This document shows positions 9,201 through 15,881 of a stretch of 64,000 nucleotides of DNA, piece after piece. Each line of letters starts with the position of its first letter. The stretch's first letter is position 1. The notes under the pieces are model-generated. The model did not search any database, was not told where the DNA came from, and was given only the letters and a program-made list of their open reading frames with translations. This DNA is from JAGVSR01 sp963786675 (GTDB taxonomy: Bacteria; Pseudomonadota; Alphaproteobacteria; Rhizobiales; Hyphomicrobiaceae). The stretch spans positions 496,001 through 560,000 of the forward strand of contig CAWAZY010000004.1 in assembly GCA_963786675.1 (NCBI GenBank). Direction: 5' to 3'. A program made the position numbers and the translations under genes.

Positions 9201-9329
9201 TGCGTCGAGCGCCGCCTGTGGCCCTACCACACCGACGACTGGCAAACTTGGCTGCCCAGCCGCAAAACCTGGCTCGCCTCCGGCCGTGAAGGTCCGGAGC
9301 CCGTCCTACCGAAGGACGCAACAGAGTGA
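6270..9329 (+). CDS. TIR domain - transmembrane - WD40 (14-blade) protein
   Basis: A predicted 1,019-residue protein. The TIR domain spans about residues 20-155, with NVFISYSRQE as the first strand. SQVCKDE gives the S-x-x-C-x-x-E arrangement of bacterial TIR domains, whose glutamate (here E92) is the NAD-cleaving residue in characterised members. One membrane helix follows at about 225-246, then a charged coiled coil (about 250-300). From residue 345 come 14 WD40 units of 42 residues sharing the core IVTGS-D-TAKVWDA, FAELATLKGH. Fourteen blades are enough for two seven-bladed propellers. The C-terminal tail has a W/C-rich block. Family logic suggests a WD40 sensor driving a TIR NADase in phage defence or programmed death. 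I chose the ATG at 6270, preceded by a G-rich ribosome site, over the TTG at 6237. An IS lies directly downstream. Confidence 0.9.
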   Translation: MDAIATTDAPGAAERKARKLNVFISYSRQEIAFVDPLQAALAAHGIEAYVDRDHVEKSEEWWERIKQLITDADTIVFVLSPGSVNSQVCKDEVAFAERLNKRFVPIVARDLAGCEVPDALARLNYIFFIPNAAVGTSGDFDTAVEDLMRALETDIPWIREHTRLGGLAERWEARKRPGDLLLRGVELNAAETWLTTRPEKAPDPTDAHRALVTLSRQAVTRRQRTLVGAALAAFVVALMLAGAAFWQRGIAIANESRAVENEARAVIEKKRADKTRNEALLSESKHLADRARQELSEGDAGTALLVALEALPDTTSGDETARTRPYWSPAEVGLEVARRLLREKAILIGHAWRVTSVAVSADGSRVVTGSWDGTAKVWDAENFAELATLEGHGDVVWSVAVSADGSRIVTGSEDKTAKVWDAKTFAELATLKGHTNAVWGIALSPDGSRIVTSSDNLGAEDGGGGIAKVWDARTFAELATLKGHIWRVNCAAVSTDGLRIVTGSSDETAKVWDATTFAELATLKGHGGTVWSVAVSPDGTRIVTGSDDRTAKVWDARTFAELATLKGHGGDVTSVAVSPDGSRIVTGSADDTAKVWDAKAFAELATLKGHGDGVWSVAVSADGSRIVTGSGDKTAKVWDTKTSAEMVTLEEHGHPVQSVTLTVDGSRIVTGSWGGTAKVWDTETFADLATLKGNGYIVWSVAVSADGSLIVTGSDDKTAKVWDARTFAELATLKGHGSDVRSIAVSADGSRIVTGSGDKTAKVWDAKAFAELATLKGHGKSVNSVAVSPDGLRIVTGSGDGTAKVWDTRTFAELATLKGHDGAVTSVAVSPDGSSVVTGSNDKTAKVWDVSTFAELATLKGHGDEVNSVAVSADGSRIVTGSGELIFGSGDNTAKVWDAKAFAELATLKGHDGAVTSVAVSSDGLRIVTASKDKTAKVWEFFPSGQELVADAQRVALRCLTPAQRQRFHLAAAPPLWCVERRLWPYHTDDWQTWLPSRKTWLASGREGPEPVLPKDATE
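7308..9090 (+). repeat. 14 tandem ~126-bp repeats encoding WD40 blades
   Basis: The DNA, not only the protein, repeats with a 126-bp period. Near-identical tracts such as gccaaggtgtgggacgcg and gagctggccacgct recur in nearly every unit. Units 3 and 13 are longer by 8 and 7 codons. Differences cluster in the codons after the GH of each blade and just before the SVAVS strand. This pattern indicates recent duplication or gene conversion. Confidence 0.9.
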
Positions 9330-9401
9330 GTTCAGCCCGCGCATGTCTGGAATGTAGGTCTCGCGGTCGATCCGTGCAGCTAAGACGGAACGGCGGCTCC
9401 T

Positions 9402-9422
9402 GGCCGATTTTGTTGCAGAAGT
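9402..9422 (+). repeat. left terminal inverted repeat of the IS
   Basis: Perfect reverse complement of 10980-11000 over 21 bp. It lies 73 bp beyond the stop codon of the TIR-WD40 gene. Confidence 0.88.
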
Positions 9423-9534
9423 AGGCTGGAAGTGGCGGATTGGCCGCCGGTGGTCCTTTTTTAGAACGCAGCGTATCCGGCCTTGCCGCTGCCCCGTTAG
9501 GGCGCGGCTCCTAACTCACTGACGCAACCAACGC

Positions 9535-10914
9535 TTACGCAACGCACAACGCTGTTCTATCCGGTGGATGCACGGTCAGCTTGGCCAGACGCCGCAAATT
9601 TTGAGCGATGGCCGCGATCGTGAACTCGAACTGGGCGCCAGCCGGTCCTCTTAGCCTCAGACGTCCCATCCGGAGGATCCGCTTCAGATGGGCAAACAGC
9701 ATCTCGACTTTCTTACGATCACGGCGCGTCTGCTCGTAGGCTGGCGTTTTGGCCACGGCCCGGGCGACGTCGCGCGCAGCCTCGTGAATGTGCCGCGTAA
9801 TCTTCCTACTCGGCGATTTCGGACAGCATCTCGACTTGAGTGGACACGACCTGCAGTCGGCGACGCGCGAGAAATAGGAAATCATGTCGTCGCCGCGTGA
9901 CCTGCGCTTTCTGCTCGACCGCGGCAGGACTTTGTTGTTGGGGCAGACGTAGCAATCACGCACTTCGTCGTAGTTGAAGTCTTCTCGGCTGAAAGTGCCG
10001 TCATCGCGCTTCGATTTATCAATGACCGGCACGTGTGGCTCGATACCTTTCTCATCGACGAGGAAATGCAGATTGGGTGCAGCCCCGTACGCGGTGTCTG
10101 CGACAAGCCAGTCCGGCTTGATGTCGAACGTCGCCTCGGTGCGCTCGATCATCGTCTGCGATGCGCCAACTTCCGCCTGTCGGATTGCCCGCGACGCCTC
10201 GACATCCATGATGATGCCGAACTTCACATCAATGAGGTAGTTGTCGGCATAGGCGAAGAAGGCAGCATTGCGTAGCGCGCCGGTCCATTGCGCCGCCGGG
10301 TCGGCAGGCGCGACGAACTTCGGAACCACGTCGCTTGCAGCACCCCAGGCGGGATCATCAAGGTTCGCCAGATAATCTTGCACGGCGCGCTGCACCGTCG
10401 ACGGATCGATATCGTGGCTCCACTCGCCTCCCGGCGTCGAACCGCACTTGTTGGCATCGGCTGCGATCAGACTCGCATCGACGGCGAAGCCTTTGCCACC
10501 GACCAGACCTGCCTCGATGCAGGAGGCGACGACGCGTTCGAACACCTTGCGGAAAATGTCGTGCGAACGGAAACGCTCGTTACGTGCGCGCGTGAAGGCA
10601 GAATGATCGGGGATCTTGTCTTCGATGCCAAGGCCACAGAACCAGCGGTAGGCTAGATTCACTTGCACCTCGCGGCACAGCGCACGCTCAGAGCGGATCG
10701 CGAACACGTAGCCAATAACGAGCATACGGATCATGAGCACCGGATCTATCGACGGGCGTCCGGTGTGCGAGTAGTGCGGTGCCAGTTCAGCATGAACCCA
10801 GGATAAGTCCAGAACTGCCGAGATCTTGCGAACGAGATGATCGTCAGGAACGGCCGCGTTCAGATCAAAGGAATAAAACAGCTGGCCTTGGTCTTTTGTG
10901 CGCTGCCCCATCAT
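9535..10914 (-). CDS. IS1182 family transposase
   Basis: A predicted 459-residue DDE transposase. The N-terminal DUF772 region has HYSHTGRPSIDPVLMIRMLV. The DDE domain has FAVDASLI, LVADTAYGAAPNLHFL and the late R-KKVEMLFAHLKRILRMGRLRLRG block with the catalytic glutamate. A cysteine cluster (CYVCPNN, CRSCPLKSRC) is typical of IS1182 transposases. Two ATG codons in tandem (10914, 10911) are both possible starts. The frame is uninterrupted and the gene sits wholly inside the inverted repeats. Confidence 0.92.
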   Translation of the reverse strand: MMGQRTKDQGQLFYSFDLNAAVPDDHLVRKISAVLDLSWVHAELAPHYSHTGRPSIDPVLMIRMLVIGYVFAIRSERALCREVQVNLAYRWFCGLGIEDKIPDHSAFTRARNERFRSHDIFRKVFERVVASCIEAGLVGGKGFAVDASLIAADANKCGSTPGGEWSHDIDPSTVQRAVQDYLANLDDPAWGAASDVVPKFVAPADPAAQWTGALRNAAFFAYADNYLIDVKFGIIMDVEASRAIRQAEVGASQTMIERTEATFDIKPDWLVADTAYGAAPNLHFLVDEKGIEPHVPVIDKSKRDDGTFSREDFNYDEVRDCYVCPNNKVLPRSSRKRRSRGDDMISYFSRVADCRSCPLKSRCCPKSPSRKITRHIHEAARDVARAVAKTPAYEQTRRDRKKVEMLFAHLKRILRMGRLRLRGPAGAQFEFTIAAIAQNLRRLAKLTVHPPDRTALCVA

Positions 10915-10979
10915 CGAACTGCTCCGTCGATGCCACCGCCTCGACGAAGGGAATCACGGTTCGCCGGGCCTCTCAACCA

Positions 10980-11000
10980 ACTTCTGCAACAAAATCGGCC
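10980..11000 (-). repeat. right terminal inverted repeat of the IS
   Basis: Perfect 21-bp partner of 9402-9422. It marks the right end of the element. Confidence 0.88.
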
Positions 11001-11453
11001 CTAAGCTGAACTTCCCAGCATGTCCGTTTCCGACTGGATGGCGGACACCGCAGCTAGGCTCAAAACGCTACGCAGCCCTCGTCCGCTCCCTCTACAAACC
11101 TGCACCCCCCCTCAAAATCCTTATCCCCGGCCCATCGCACCGCGCGTAACCTCATCGCTCCCGCGCCAATCGGGGGTCGCCGTCCGGAGGCGTCTTGACG
11201 GCGAGGTGCGGGCTTGGGATCGGAAGGACAACACGGCTCACGCGGCCAACCCTTTCGCGGCGTTCGCACCCCCTGTCCGCAAGGCCGACTCTCGATGACG
11301 GTGCCGTTCTGATCATCAATCAGCATATCGCTGCCGCGATTTACTCAAGCTGACGGCTTTTTGCGAAGAAATCTGACTTGCGGCAGCGTCGTCTTTGGCT
11401 AAGGCTTGCCAGCCAATTGGCGTCCGGCTGAGATGACATTTTGGGAGGGGATA
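11001..11453. other. 453-bp intergenic region between the IS and a small secreted-protein gene
   Basis: Open frames here are short and have no recognisable motif or consistent codon pattern. The stretch may be the residue of DNA interrupted by the IS. A purine-rich ribosome site (gggagggg, 11443-11450) closes the region just before the 11454 gene. Confidence 0.4.
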
Positions 11454-11750
11454 ATGCAGTCTTGGAAATTCGGCTTGGTGGCGGCGATGCTCGGCGCACT
11501 TTCGGCGACGGCTCAGGCCGCCGATTGCAAGAGGGTTGCGGCTCTCGGCGAAATGTTGACACACGATACCGCGGTGCTCTTCTCCACAAACGCGCTCAAA
11601 AATACCCTCGCTGCGCAGGGCCGCGTGGGCAAGGGACCCGTGCGCACGACGTGCGAAAGCGGCGCGACGACGACGACGTGCCGCTCGTCGCAGATGGCCT
11701 GCACAGGCGCCACACCCAAGACCTGCTTGGGCGCATGGCTGTGTCTCTGA
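11454..11750 (+). CDS. small exported cysteine-containing protein, unknown function
   Basis: A predicted 98-residue product. Residues 1-23 form a clear Sec signal peptide (MQSWKFG, hydrophobic core, ATAQAA cleavage region). The mature part begins near ADCKR and holds six cysteines, including TCES, TCRS, MACTG, KTCLG and the terminal WLCL. An even cysteine number after export suggests disulphides in the periplasm or outside. The ATG at 11454 has a strong ribosome site (gggagggg) at 4 bp. I do not recognise the family. Its position inside the island makes a host-interaction or toxin-like role possible, but nothing in the sequence shows that. Confidence 0.6.
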   Translation: MQSWKFGLVAAMLGALSATAQAADCKRVAALGEMLTHDTAVLFSTNALKNTLAAQGRVGKGPVRTTCESGATTTTCRSSQMACTGATPKTCLGAWLCL

Positions 11751-11787
11751 CCGCCACATCGGGACCGCCAACGCGTACTTAAGTTGA

Positions 11788-11852
11788 CCACACTGCGCAG
11801 GCGCGTGTGGGGCGCTCTATACTTGCCCACACTGCGCAGGCGCGTGTGGGGC
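11788..11852 (+). repeat. two direct copies of a 26-bp hairpin unit
   Basis: Copies at 11788-11813 and 11827-11852 are identical and spaced 39 bp start to start. Each holds an internal dyad (ccacac-t-gcg / cgc-gtgtgg), so each can fold into a stem with one bulge. The pair lies just after the small secreted-protein gene. Possible roles are a transcription terminator, a REP-like element or a protein-binding site. No T-run follows, which argues against a simple intrinsic terminator. Confidence 0.7.
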
Positions 11853-11982
11853 AGGCCACGGCTTTAGCGGGCGGGCTCACGCACGTGATGGTGGCGTTTG
11901 CGGCCGCCGCGACAAGCGAACGCCTTAGACACGGCGATCCATGCGCCAACGCATCGCCGAGGCTATTTAATCGATGCCGTAG

Positions 11983-12951
11983 TCAGTGCCGTTTGGGTTT
12001 GCCCTCGAGAAGCACCAATCCGTCGTTGACCAGCTTGCGCCACTTCGGCCCCTTTGATCGGGCCGCCTCCACGGCAGCTTCGAGCCTCTCGGGTTCATTC
12101 TCCCGCAACACCTCGATCAGGCTTCTGGCCTGGAGCAAATCCTTGCCCTTCTTGCCCGAGTACGCCGCACGCGCTTGTGTCACGATCAGCTTGTGGACCG
12201 CATATCGGGCCGGGTCCGGCACGCGCACAGGGATGCCGGAACCATACAGCGCGACGACATCGATCGGGTCCGCGATCAGGTATTGCAGATAGGGCAGGGG
12301 CGTCGCGGCGCAGCCGAGCGCCGTCACCTGTAAAGGCCCACCTGTACGTCCCTCGGTCGTCACGACGTCAACTTCATAGCCGGTCCGGGCAGAGCGAAAC
12401 AGCTTGGGCATCTTGTCGTTTGCAGAATAGTGCGGCGCGAACGACTTGTCGGCCCGGCGGAGAATGACATCGAGCGGTTCCGCCATGGTCAGCTTTGCGA
12501 CGGCAAGCCTTGCGAGTGCAAGATCGGCGTCCTGCGTCCGCGTCGCCGTTTCGTCGAGGTAGGCGCCGACCACACAGGGATAGAGCTGGTAGGCCGTGGT
12601 CCCGATCAGGACGACGCCGGAGCGGAATACTCCGGAGAGGGATAGCGCCTCAAGCACGCGTCCGGTGTAGATATCCGGCGCGGGAATGCCCGAACGCTTC
12701 AGCGTCGATACGATCGTCTTGGTACGCTTGGCCTGATCCGCGAGCCGCCGCGCAGCGGTTGCCTTCGCTTCGCCTTTGGGATCTCCGACAGTGCCGAGAT
12801 ACTTCTGCCTGCCATCTGGCAGGGTGATATAATACCGATTGTTGCCGGATACTGTCCTGACAGAGACAGTCCCATGCGGAGGCCGATACACGCTGATTTT
12901 TTGCGTGAGATCGGCGTAAAGGGTCTGCAGGTTGAGGTCGATCAGCTTCAT
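11983..12951 (-). CDS. predicted nucleotidyltransferase (NTP_transf_8-like)
   Basis: A predicted 322-residue soluble protein. The core SGVFRSGVVLIGTTAYQLYP is followed by TRTQDADLALA, giving a D-x-D metal-binding pair of the polymerase-beta nucleotidyltransferase fold. I recall the same layout in Pfam NTP_transf_8 proteins. The N-terminal 60 residues (YYITLPDGRQKYLG) look like a small beta domain. The C-terminal part is helical and basic. Relatives of this fold include abortive-infection and toxin-antitoxin enzymes, so a defence role is possible but not shown. The substrate is unknown. It ends 130 bp from the hairpin repeats and starts directly at an AT-rich palindromic promoter. Confidence 0.65.
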   Translation of the reverse strand: MKLIDLNLQTLYADLTQKISVYRPPHGTVSVRTVSGNNRYYITLPDGRQKYLGTVGDPKGEAKATAARRLADQAKRTKTIVSTLKRSGIPAPDIYTGRVLEALSLSGVFRSGVVLIGTTAYQLYPCVVGAYLDETATRTQDADLALARLAVAKLTMAEPLDVILRRADKSFAPHYSANDKMPKLFRSARTGYEVDVVTTEGRTGGPLQVTALGCAATPLPYLQYLIADPIDVVALYGSGIPVRVPDPARYAVHKLIVTQARAAYSGKKGKDLLQARSLIEVLRENEPERLEAAVEAARSKGPKWRKLVNDGLVLLEGKPKRH

Positions 12952-12955
12952 GGCA

Positions 12956-12987
12956 ATAGTATAACTTTTTGCGTTTTTTTATACTAT
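12956..12987 (-). promoter_or_regulatory. AT-rich palindromic promoter/operator of the nucleotidyltransferase gene
   Basis: Arms atagtata (12956-12963) and tatactat (12980-12987) are perfect complements around a 16-bp AT-rich centre. On the minus strand, tatact is a near-consensus -10 box ending only about 6 bp before the ATG at 12951, so the transcript may be leaderless. The dyad covering the -10 box suggests a repressor site. The AT content contrasts sharply with the GC-rich surroundings. Confidence 0.5.
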
Positions 12988-13037
12988 GCAAGACGAGCTG
13001 TCCACCAAATGCGTAGGCCGGGCCAATCGAGCCGTGG

Positions 13038-14165
13038 CTACAGCTTACCCTTGCGCTGCTGGATCATCATGTAGGTGTCCATGGTGTGCTCGGACAGCTG
13101 ATGCCAGAGGTAGTTCTCGCGGCGCACGGCGATCATCGCCTCATAGGCCGCCTTGAAGTCGGCGTTCTTGGCGGAGAGTTCGGCATAGACTTCGTTCGAC
13201 GCCGCAAAGCAGGCATCCAATACCGGCTCCGAGAACGGCCGCAGGATGGCGCCGTTTTTCACCAGCGTGCGCAGCGCCGCCGGGTTCTGCATGTCGTAGC
13301 GCGCCATCATCACCGTGTTGGCGGTATGCGCGGCGGCGTGGACGATGGCCTGATAGGTCTTGGGCAGCTCGTTGAACTTCTGCAGGTTGAAGAAGAAGTG
13401 CAGCATGGCCTGCCCTTCCCACCAGCCCGGATAGTAGTAGTAGCGGGCGACGCGCGCGAAGCCGAGCTTCTCGTCGTCGTAGGGCCCGACCCACTCGGCC
13501 GCGTCGATGGTGCCTTTTTCGAGCGCGGGATAAATGTCCGAGGCCGCGATCTGCGTCGGCACCCCGCCGAGCTTGGCGACAATGGCGCCGCCGAAACCGC
13601 CGATGCGGATCTTCAATCCCTTCCAGTCTTCCGGCGTGTTGATTTCGCGCCGGTACCAGCCGCCCATCTGCGCGCCGGAGTTGCCGCCGGGCAGGCCGTA
13701 GATGTTGTACTTTTTGTAGAAGGCGTTCATCAGCTCCACGCCGCCGCCTTCCCACATCCACGCGTTCTGCATGCGCGAGTTGATGCCGAAGGGAATGCCG
13801 GTGGCGAGCGCGAATGTCGGGTCCTTGCCCCAGTAGTAGTAGGACGCCGTGTGGCAGCTCTCGACCGTGCCGTCGGTGACGGCGTCGGCCGCCTGCAGGC
13901 CGCCCACGATCTCGCCCGCGGCGAACACCTGGATCTGGAACTTGTTGTCCGTCATGTCGGCGACGGCCTTGGAGAACACCTTGGCCGCGCCGTGGATGGT
14001 ATCGAGCGAGGGCGGGAAGCTCGACGTCATGCGCCAGCGCAATTCGGGCTGCGCCGAGACGATCGCGGGGGCGGCGGGCGTGGAGGAATCACAGGCGGCC
14101 GCGGCGAGCCCCACGCCGCCGGTCGCAGCACCGGCAACGAATTTGCGGCGGGAAATGCGCGTCAC
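13038..14165 (-). CDS. TRAP transporter substrate-binding protein (DctP/TakP-like)
   Basis: A periplasmic binding subunit of a tripartite ATP-independent transporter. The N-terminus MTRISRRKFVAGAA carries a twin-arginine signal, followed by a possible lipobox ending LAAAAC. The body contains NTPEDWKGLKIRIGG, SDIYPALEKGTIDAAEWVGPY and YYYYPGWWEG, typical of the TakP branch that binds alpha-keto acids as dimers. Length 375 residues fits. The start codon is GTG. No DctQ or DctM membrane subunit is next to it, so it is an orphan here, and partners must lie elsewhere or be lost. The ligand is inferred from the subfamily only. Confidence 0.85.
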   Translation of the reverse strand: MTRISRRKFVAGAATGGVGLAAAACDSSTPAAPAIVSAQPELRWRMTSSFPPSLDTIHGAAKVFSKAVADMTDNKFQIQVFAAGEIVGGLQAADAVTDGTVESCHTASYYYWGKDPTFALATGIPFGINSRMQNAWMWEGGGVELMNAFYKKYNIYGLPGGNSGAQMGGWYRREINTPEDWKGLKIRIGGFGGAIVAKLGGVPTQIAASDIYPALEKGTIDAAEWVGPYDDEKLGFARVARYYYYPGWWEGQAMLHFFFNLQKFNELPKTYQAIVHAAAHTANTVMMARYDMQNPAALRTLVKNGAILRPFSEPVLDACFAASNEVYAELSAKNADFKAAYEAMIAVRRENYLWHQLSEHTMDTYMMIQQRKGKL

Positions 14166-14272
14166 GTCTGCCCCCTTGGCCCTTGTCGCTCATGCGCCAG
14201 CTGTCAATCGGCCGGCCGCGCCCGTTATAGCGAGCGCGGCGAAGTTCTCAAATCGAATGGGTGAGGCTCCCT

Positions 14273-14734
14273 TCAGCCCGACTGGCAATCCACCCGGCCC
14301 TTGGCCTTGATGACCTGGCCCTCCGGACCGGTGACGTCGTCGATGCGGAAGGCCTCCGCCTCGTAGCGCCCCGCATAGGCGCGGGGGTCGCGCTTCTCGC
14401 GCGTTGCCTCGATGATCAGGTCGAGACTGAGCAGCGGCGGTGTCGGCGTTTCGCGATACAGGCGCAGCTTCAGGGTTCCGCCACGGTGCCAGTACTGGGC
14501 GACGGTTTCGCGATCCAGCGGGAAGGGTCCATGGCCCGCCGCGGCGAGGGCCTCGCCGGGGATGACCTGGCCCTGGACCGAGACAAGGCCCTCGCCCAGA
14601 CCGTGGCTGACGATGGCCTGGAACGTGACGGTCAGCGAGCGATCGGCGATGGAACAATGGAGGGTGCCCGTGGCTTGGGCTTGACCCGCGAGGCAGAGCC
14701 ATGCGGCGATGGCGAAAGCGGCGCGTCCCATCAT
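14273..14734 (-). CDS. exported protein of unknown function
   Basis: A 153-residue product with a signal peptide: MMGRAAFAIAAWLCLAG then a QAQA cleavage region. The mature part is mostly beta-rich (LHCSIADRSLTVTFQAIV, LKLRLYRE), with cysteines near each end (LHCS, VDCQ) that could pair. I recognise no family. The frame opens further upstream, but the ATG at 14734 places the signal peptide correctly. It is divergent from the subtilase-like gene and about 80 bp away. Confidence 0.6.
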   Translation of the reverse strand: MMGRAAFAIAAWLCLAGQAQATGTLHCSIADRSLTVTFQAIVSHGLGEGLVSVQGQVIPGEALAAAGHGPFPLDRETVAQYWHRGGTLKLRLYRETPTPPLLSLDLIIEATREKRDPRAYAGRYEAEAFRIDDVTGPEGQVIKAKGRVDCQSG

Positions 14735-14813
14735 GATCGGACCCCGGTTCGAAACTCGGACCGGCATGCTATGCCTGAGACCGAGCGCCCGGCAATGGAG
14801 ACCTCACCGAACC

Positions 14814-15539
14814 ATGAATACCCCGCCTTGGCCAACCCACCCGATATCGCACCGCAACATCTGCCCGTGCGGCTGGACACGCGGTATCGTGAGTTTGCTT
14901 GCGCTTGGCGTGCTGCCCCTCGGCGCCGAAGCGAAGGATCCGAAAGTCCCCCCAGGCCCCCAGACCGATGGACCCACCGTTGCGTTGATCACGACCGGCA
15001 TCGACTACACGCGCCCGGCGATTGCCGCCCGGCTGGCGCGCGATGGTGAAGGCGAACTGATCGGCTGGGACGTGGTGGACGACGACCGCACGCCTTTCGC
15101 ATCCTCGCCCAACGCGACACCGGCCGCGCAGGGCGGCGATGGGACAGTGCTGGCCGAGCGCCTGATCGGGATGGTCCCGGACGGAGATGCGACGCGGCTG
15201 CTGCCGGTTCGCGTCGATGCCGCCGATCCGGTCTCGCTGGCCAAGGCGCTGGCGTTTCTGGCGCGGACCCCGGCTCGCACGGTGCTCGTGCCCATGTGGG
15301 GGACGGATCGCGCAGCGTGGGCGCCTTTCGCGGCGGCGGCGGGCCACTTCACGCAGCTGCGCATCGTGGTGCCACAGTGCGCGGACACGCCGGCCGGAGG
15401 CGAAGTCAAAGTTTATCCACGGGACCTGGGACTACCCAATATTGCCGTGGTGGCCGAAGTGGACGGTGCCGATGCCTCGTCCAGCGGCGGCGCGGTTGCC
15501 TGGGCGGCCCATGTCGCGGATTTGCCCTGCGTGCGGTAG
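14814..15539 (+). CDS. exported subtilase-like protein lacking catalytic residues
   Basis: A predicted 241-residue exported protein (signal peptide around residues 18-40, LLALGVLPLGAEA). The mature part follows the S8 peptidase pattern: PTVALITTGIDYTRPAI corresponds to the Asp motif, ELIGWDVVDDDRTPF to the metal loop, GGDGTVLAERLIG to the His motif and YPRDLGLPNIAVVAEVDG to the middle strands. The usual Asp of D-T-G reads Thr and the His of H-G-T reads Asp. The final G-T-S serine segment reads SSSGGAVAW. I therefore infer a non-catalytic subtilase fold, perhaps a binding or inhibitor protein. The family call is by eye and moderate. Confidence 0.55.
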   Translation: MNTPPWPTHPISHRNICPCGWTRGIVSLLALGVLPLGAEAKDPKVPPGPQTDGPTVALITTGIDYTRPAIAARLARDGEGELIGWDVVDDDRTPFASSPNATPAAQGGDGTVLAERLIGMVPDGDATRLLPVRVDAADPVSLAKALAFLARTPARTVLVPMWGTDRAAWAPFAAAAGHFTQLRIVVPQCADTPAGGEVKVYPRDLGLPNIAVVAEVDGADASSSGGAVAWAAHVADLPCVR

Positions 15540-15859
15540 GGCAGAACGGCCCCGGCCATAAGCCAGCCAATCAGCAGGGCGAAGGCCAGGAGGGCGGCCG
15601 CTTCCAGGCCGAACATCGGAGCCGGGAGCGAGCCGGTCTCGATGGCGTCTGAAGCTTCAGATCGTTTCAGAAAGGCATCGGTGCGCTGGACGGAGGCGAG
15701 CACGGGGTCATGGCCGGTTAATGCGTGGCGGATGGCCGGGGAGGGCTCGGGCACGATATGATGAACGGCCTGGGCGGCTCCCGCCAGAACGCAGCCGAAC
15801 ACGGCGAGCGCGGCACCAGCCCGCAACCCCGCTGAACGCCACCGCCACCCAAACACCAC
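15413..15859 (-). CDS. possible small membrane protein downstream of the antiporter
   Basis: A possible 148-residue product from a GTG at 15859, preceded by aggggcgg. It lies 22 bp after the antiporter stop on the same strand, so co-transcription is likely. It has an N-terminal hydrophobic stretch (LAVFGCVLAGAAQA), a polar middle and a second hydrophobic segment (AAALLAFALLIGWLMAGAVL). Its 3' end overlaps the convergent subtilase-like gene by about 127 bp, and that final part may not be real. No family recognised. Confidence 0.4.
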   Translation of the reverse strand: MVFGWRWRSAGLRAGAALAVFGCVLAGAAQAVHHIVPEPSPAIRHALTGHDPVLASVQRTDAFLKRSEASDAIETGSLPAPMFGLEAAALLAFALLIGWLMAGAVLPYRTQGKSATWAAQATAPPLDEASAPSTSATTAILGSPRSRG

Positions 15860-15881
15860 GGCTACCGCCCCTTTTTGAGCC

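Larger units (their letters stand above)
9402..11000 (-). mobile_element. complete IS1182-family insertion sequence
   Basis: A 1,599-bp element bounded by perfect 21-bp terminal inverted repeats at 9402-9422 and 10980-11000 (outer bases ggccgattttgttgcag and complement). It encloses one transposase gene on the minus strand. The flanking bases (tcct on the left, ctaa on the right) do not form a target duplication, so insertion may be old, or the outer ends may have recombined. The transposase frame is intact, so the element could still be active. It separates the TIR-WD40 gene from the rest of the island. Confidence 0.88.

Noticed and set aside
9398..11004. Target-site duplication flanking the IS
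   Set aside because: Left tcct and right ctaa do not match.
13086..14264. A 392-codon plus-strand frame opposite the TRAP binding protein
   Set aside because: Antisense shadow without a recognisable domain.
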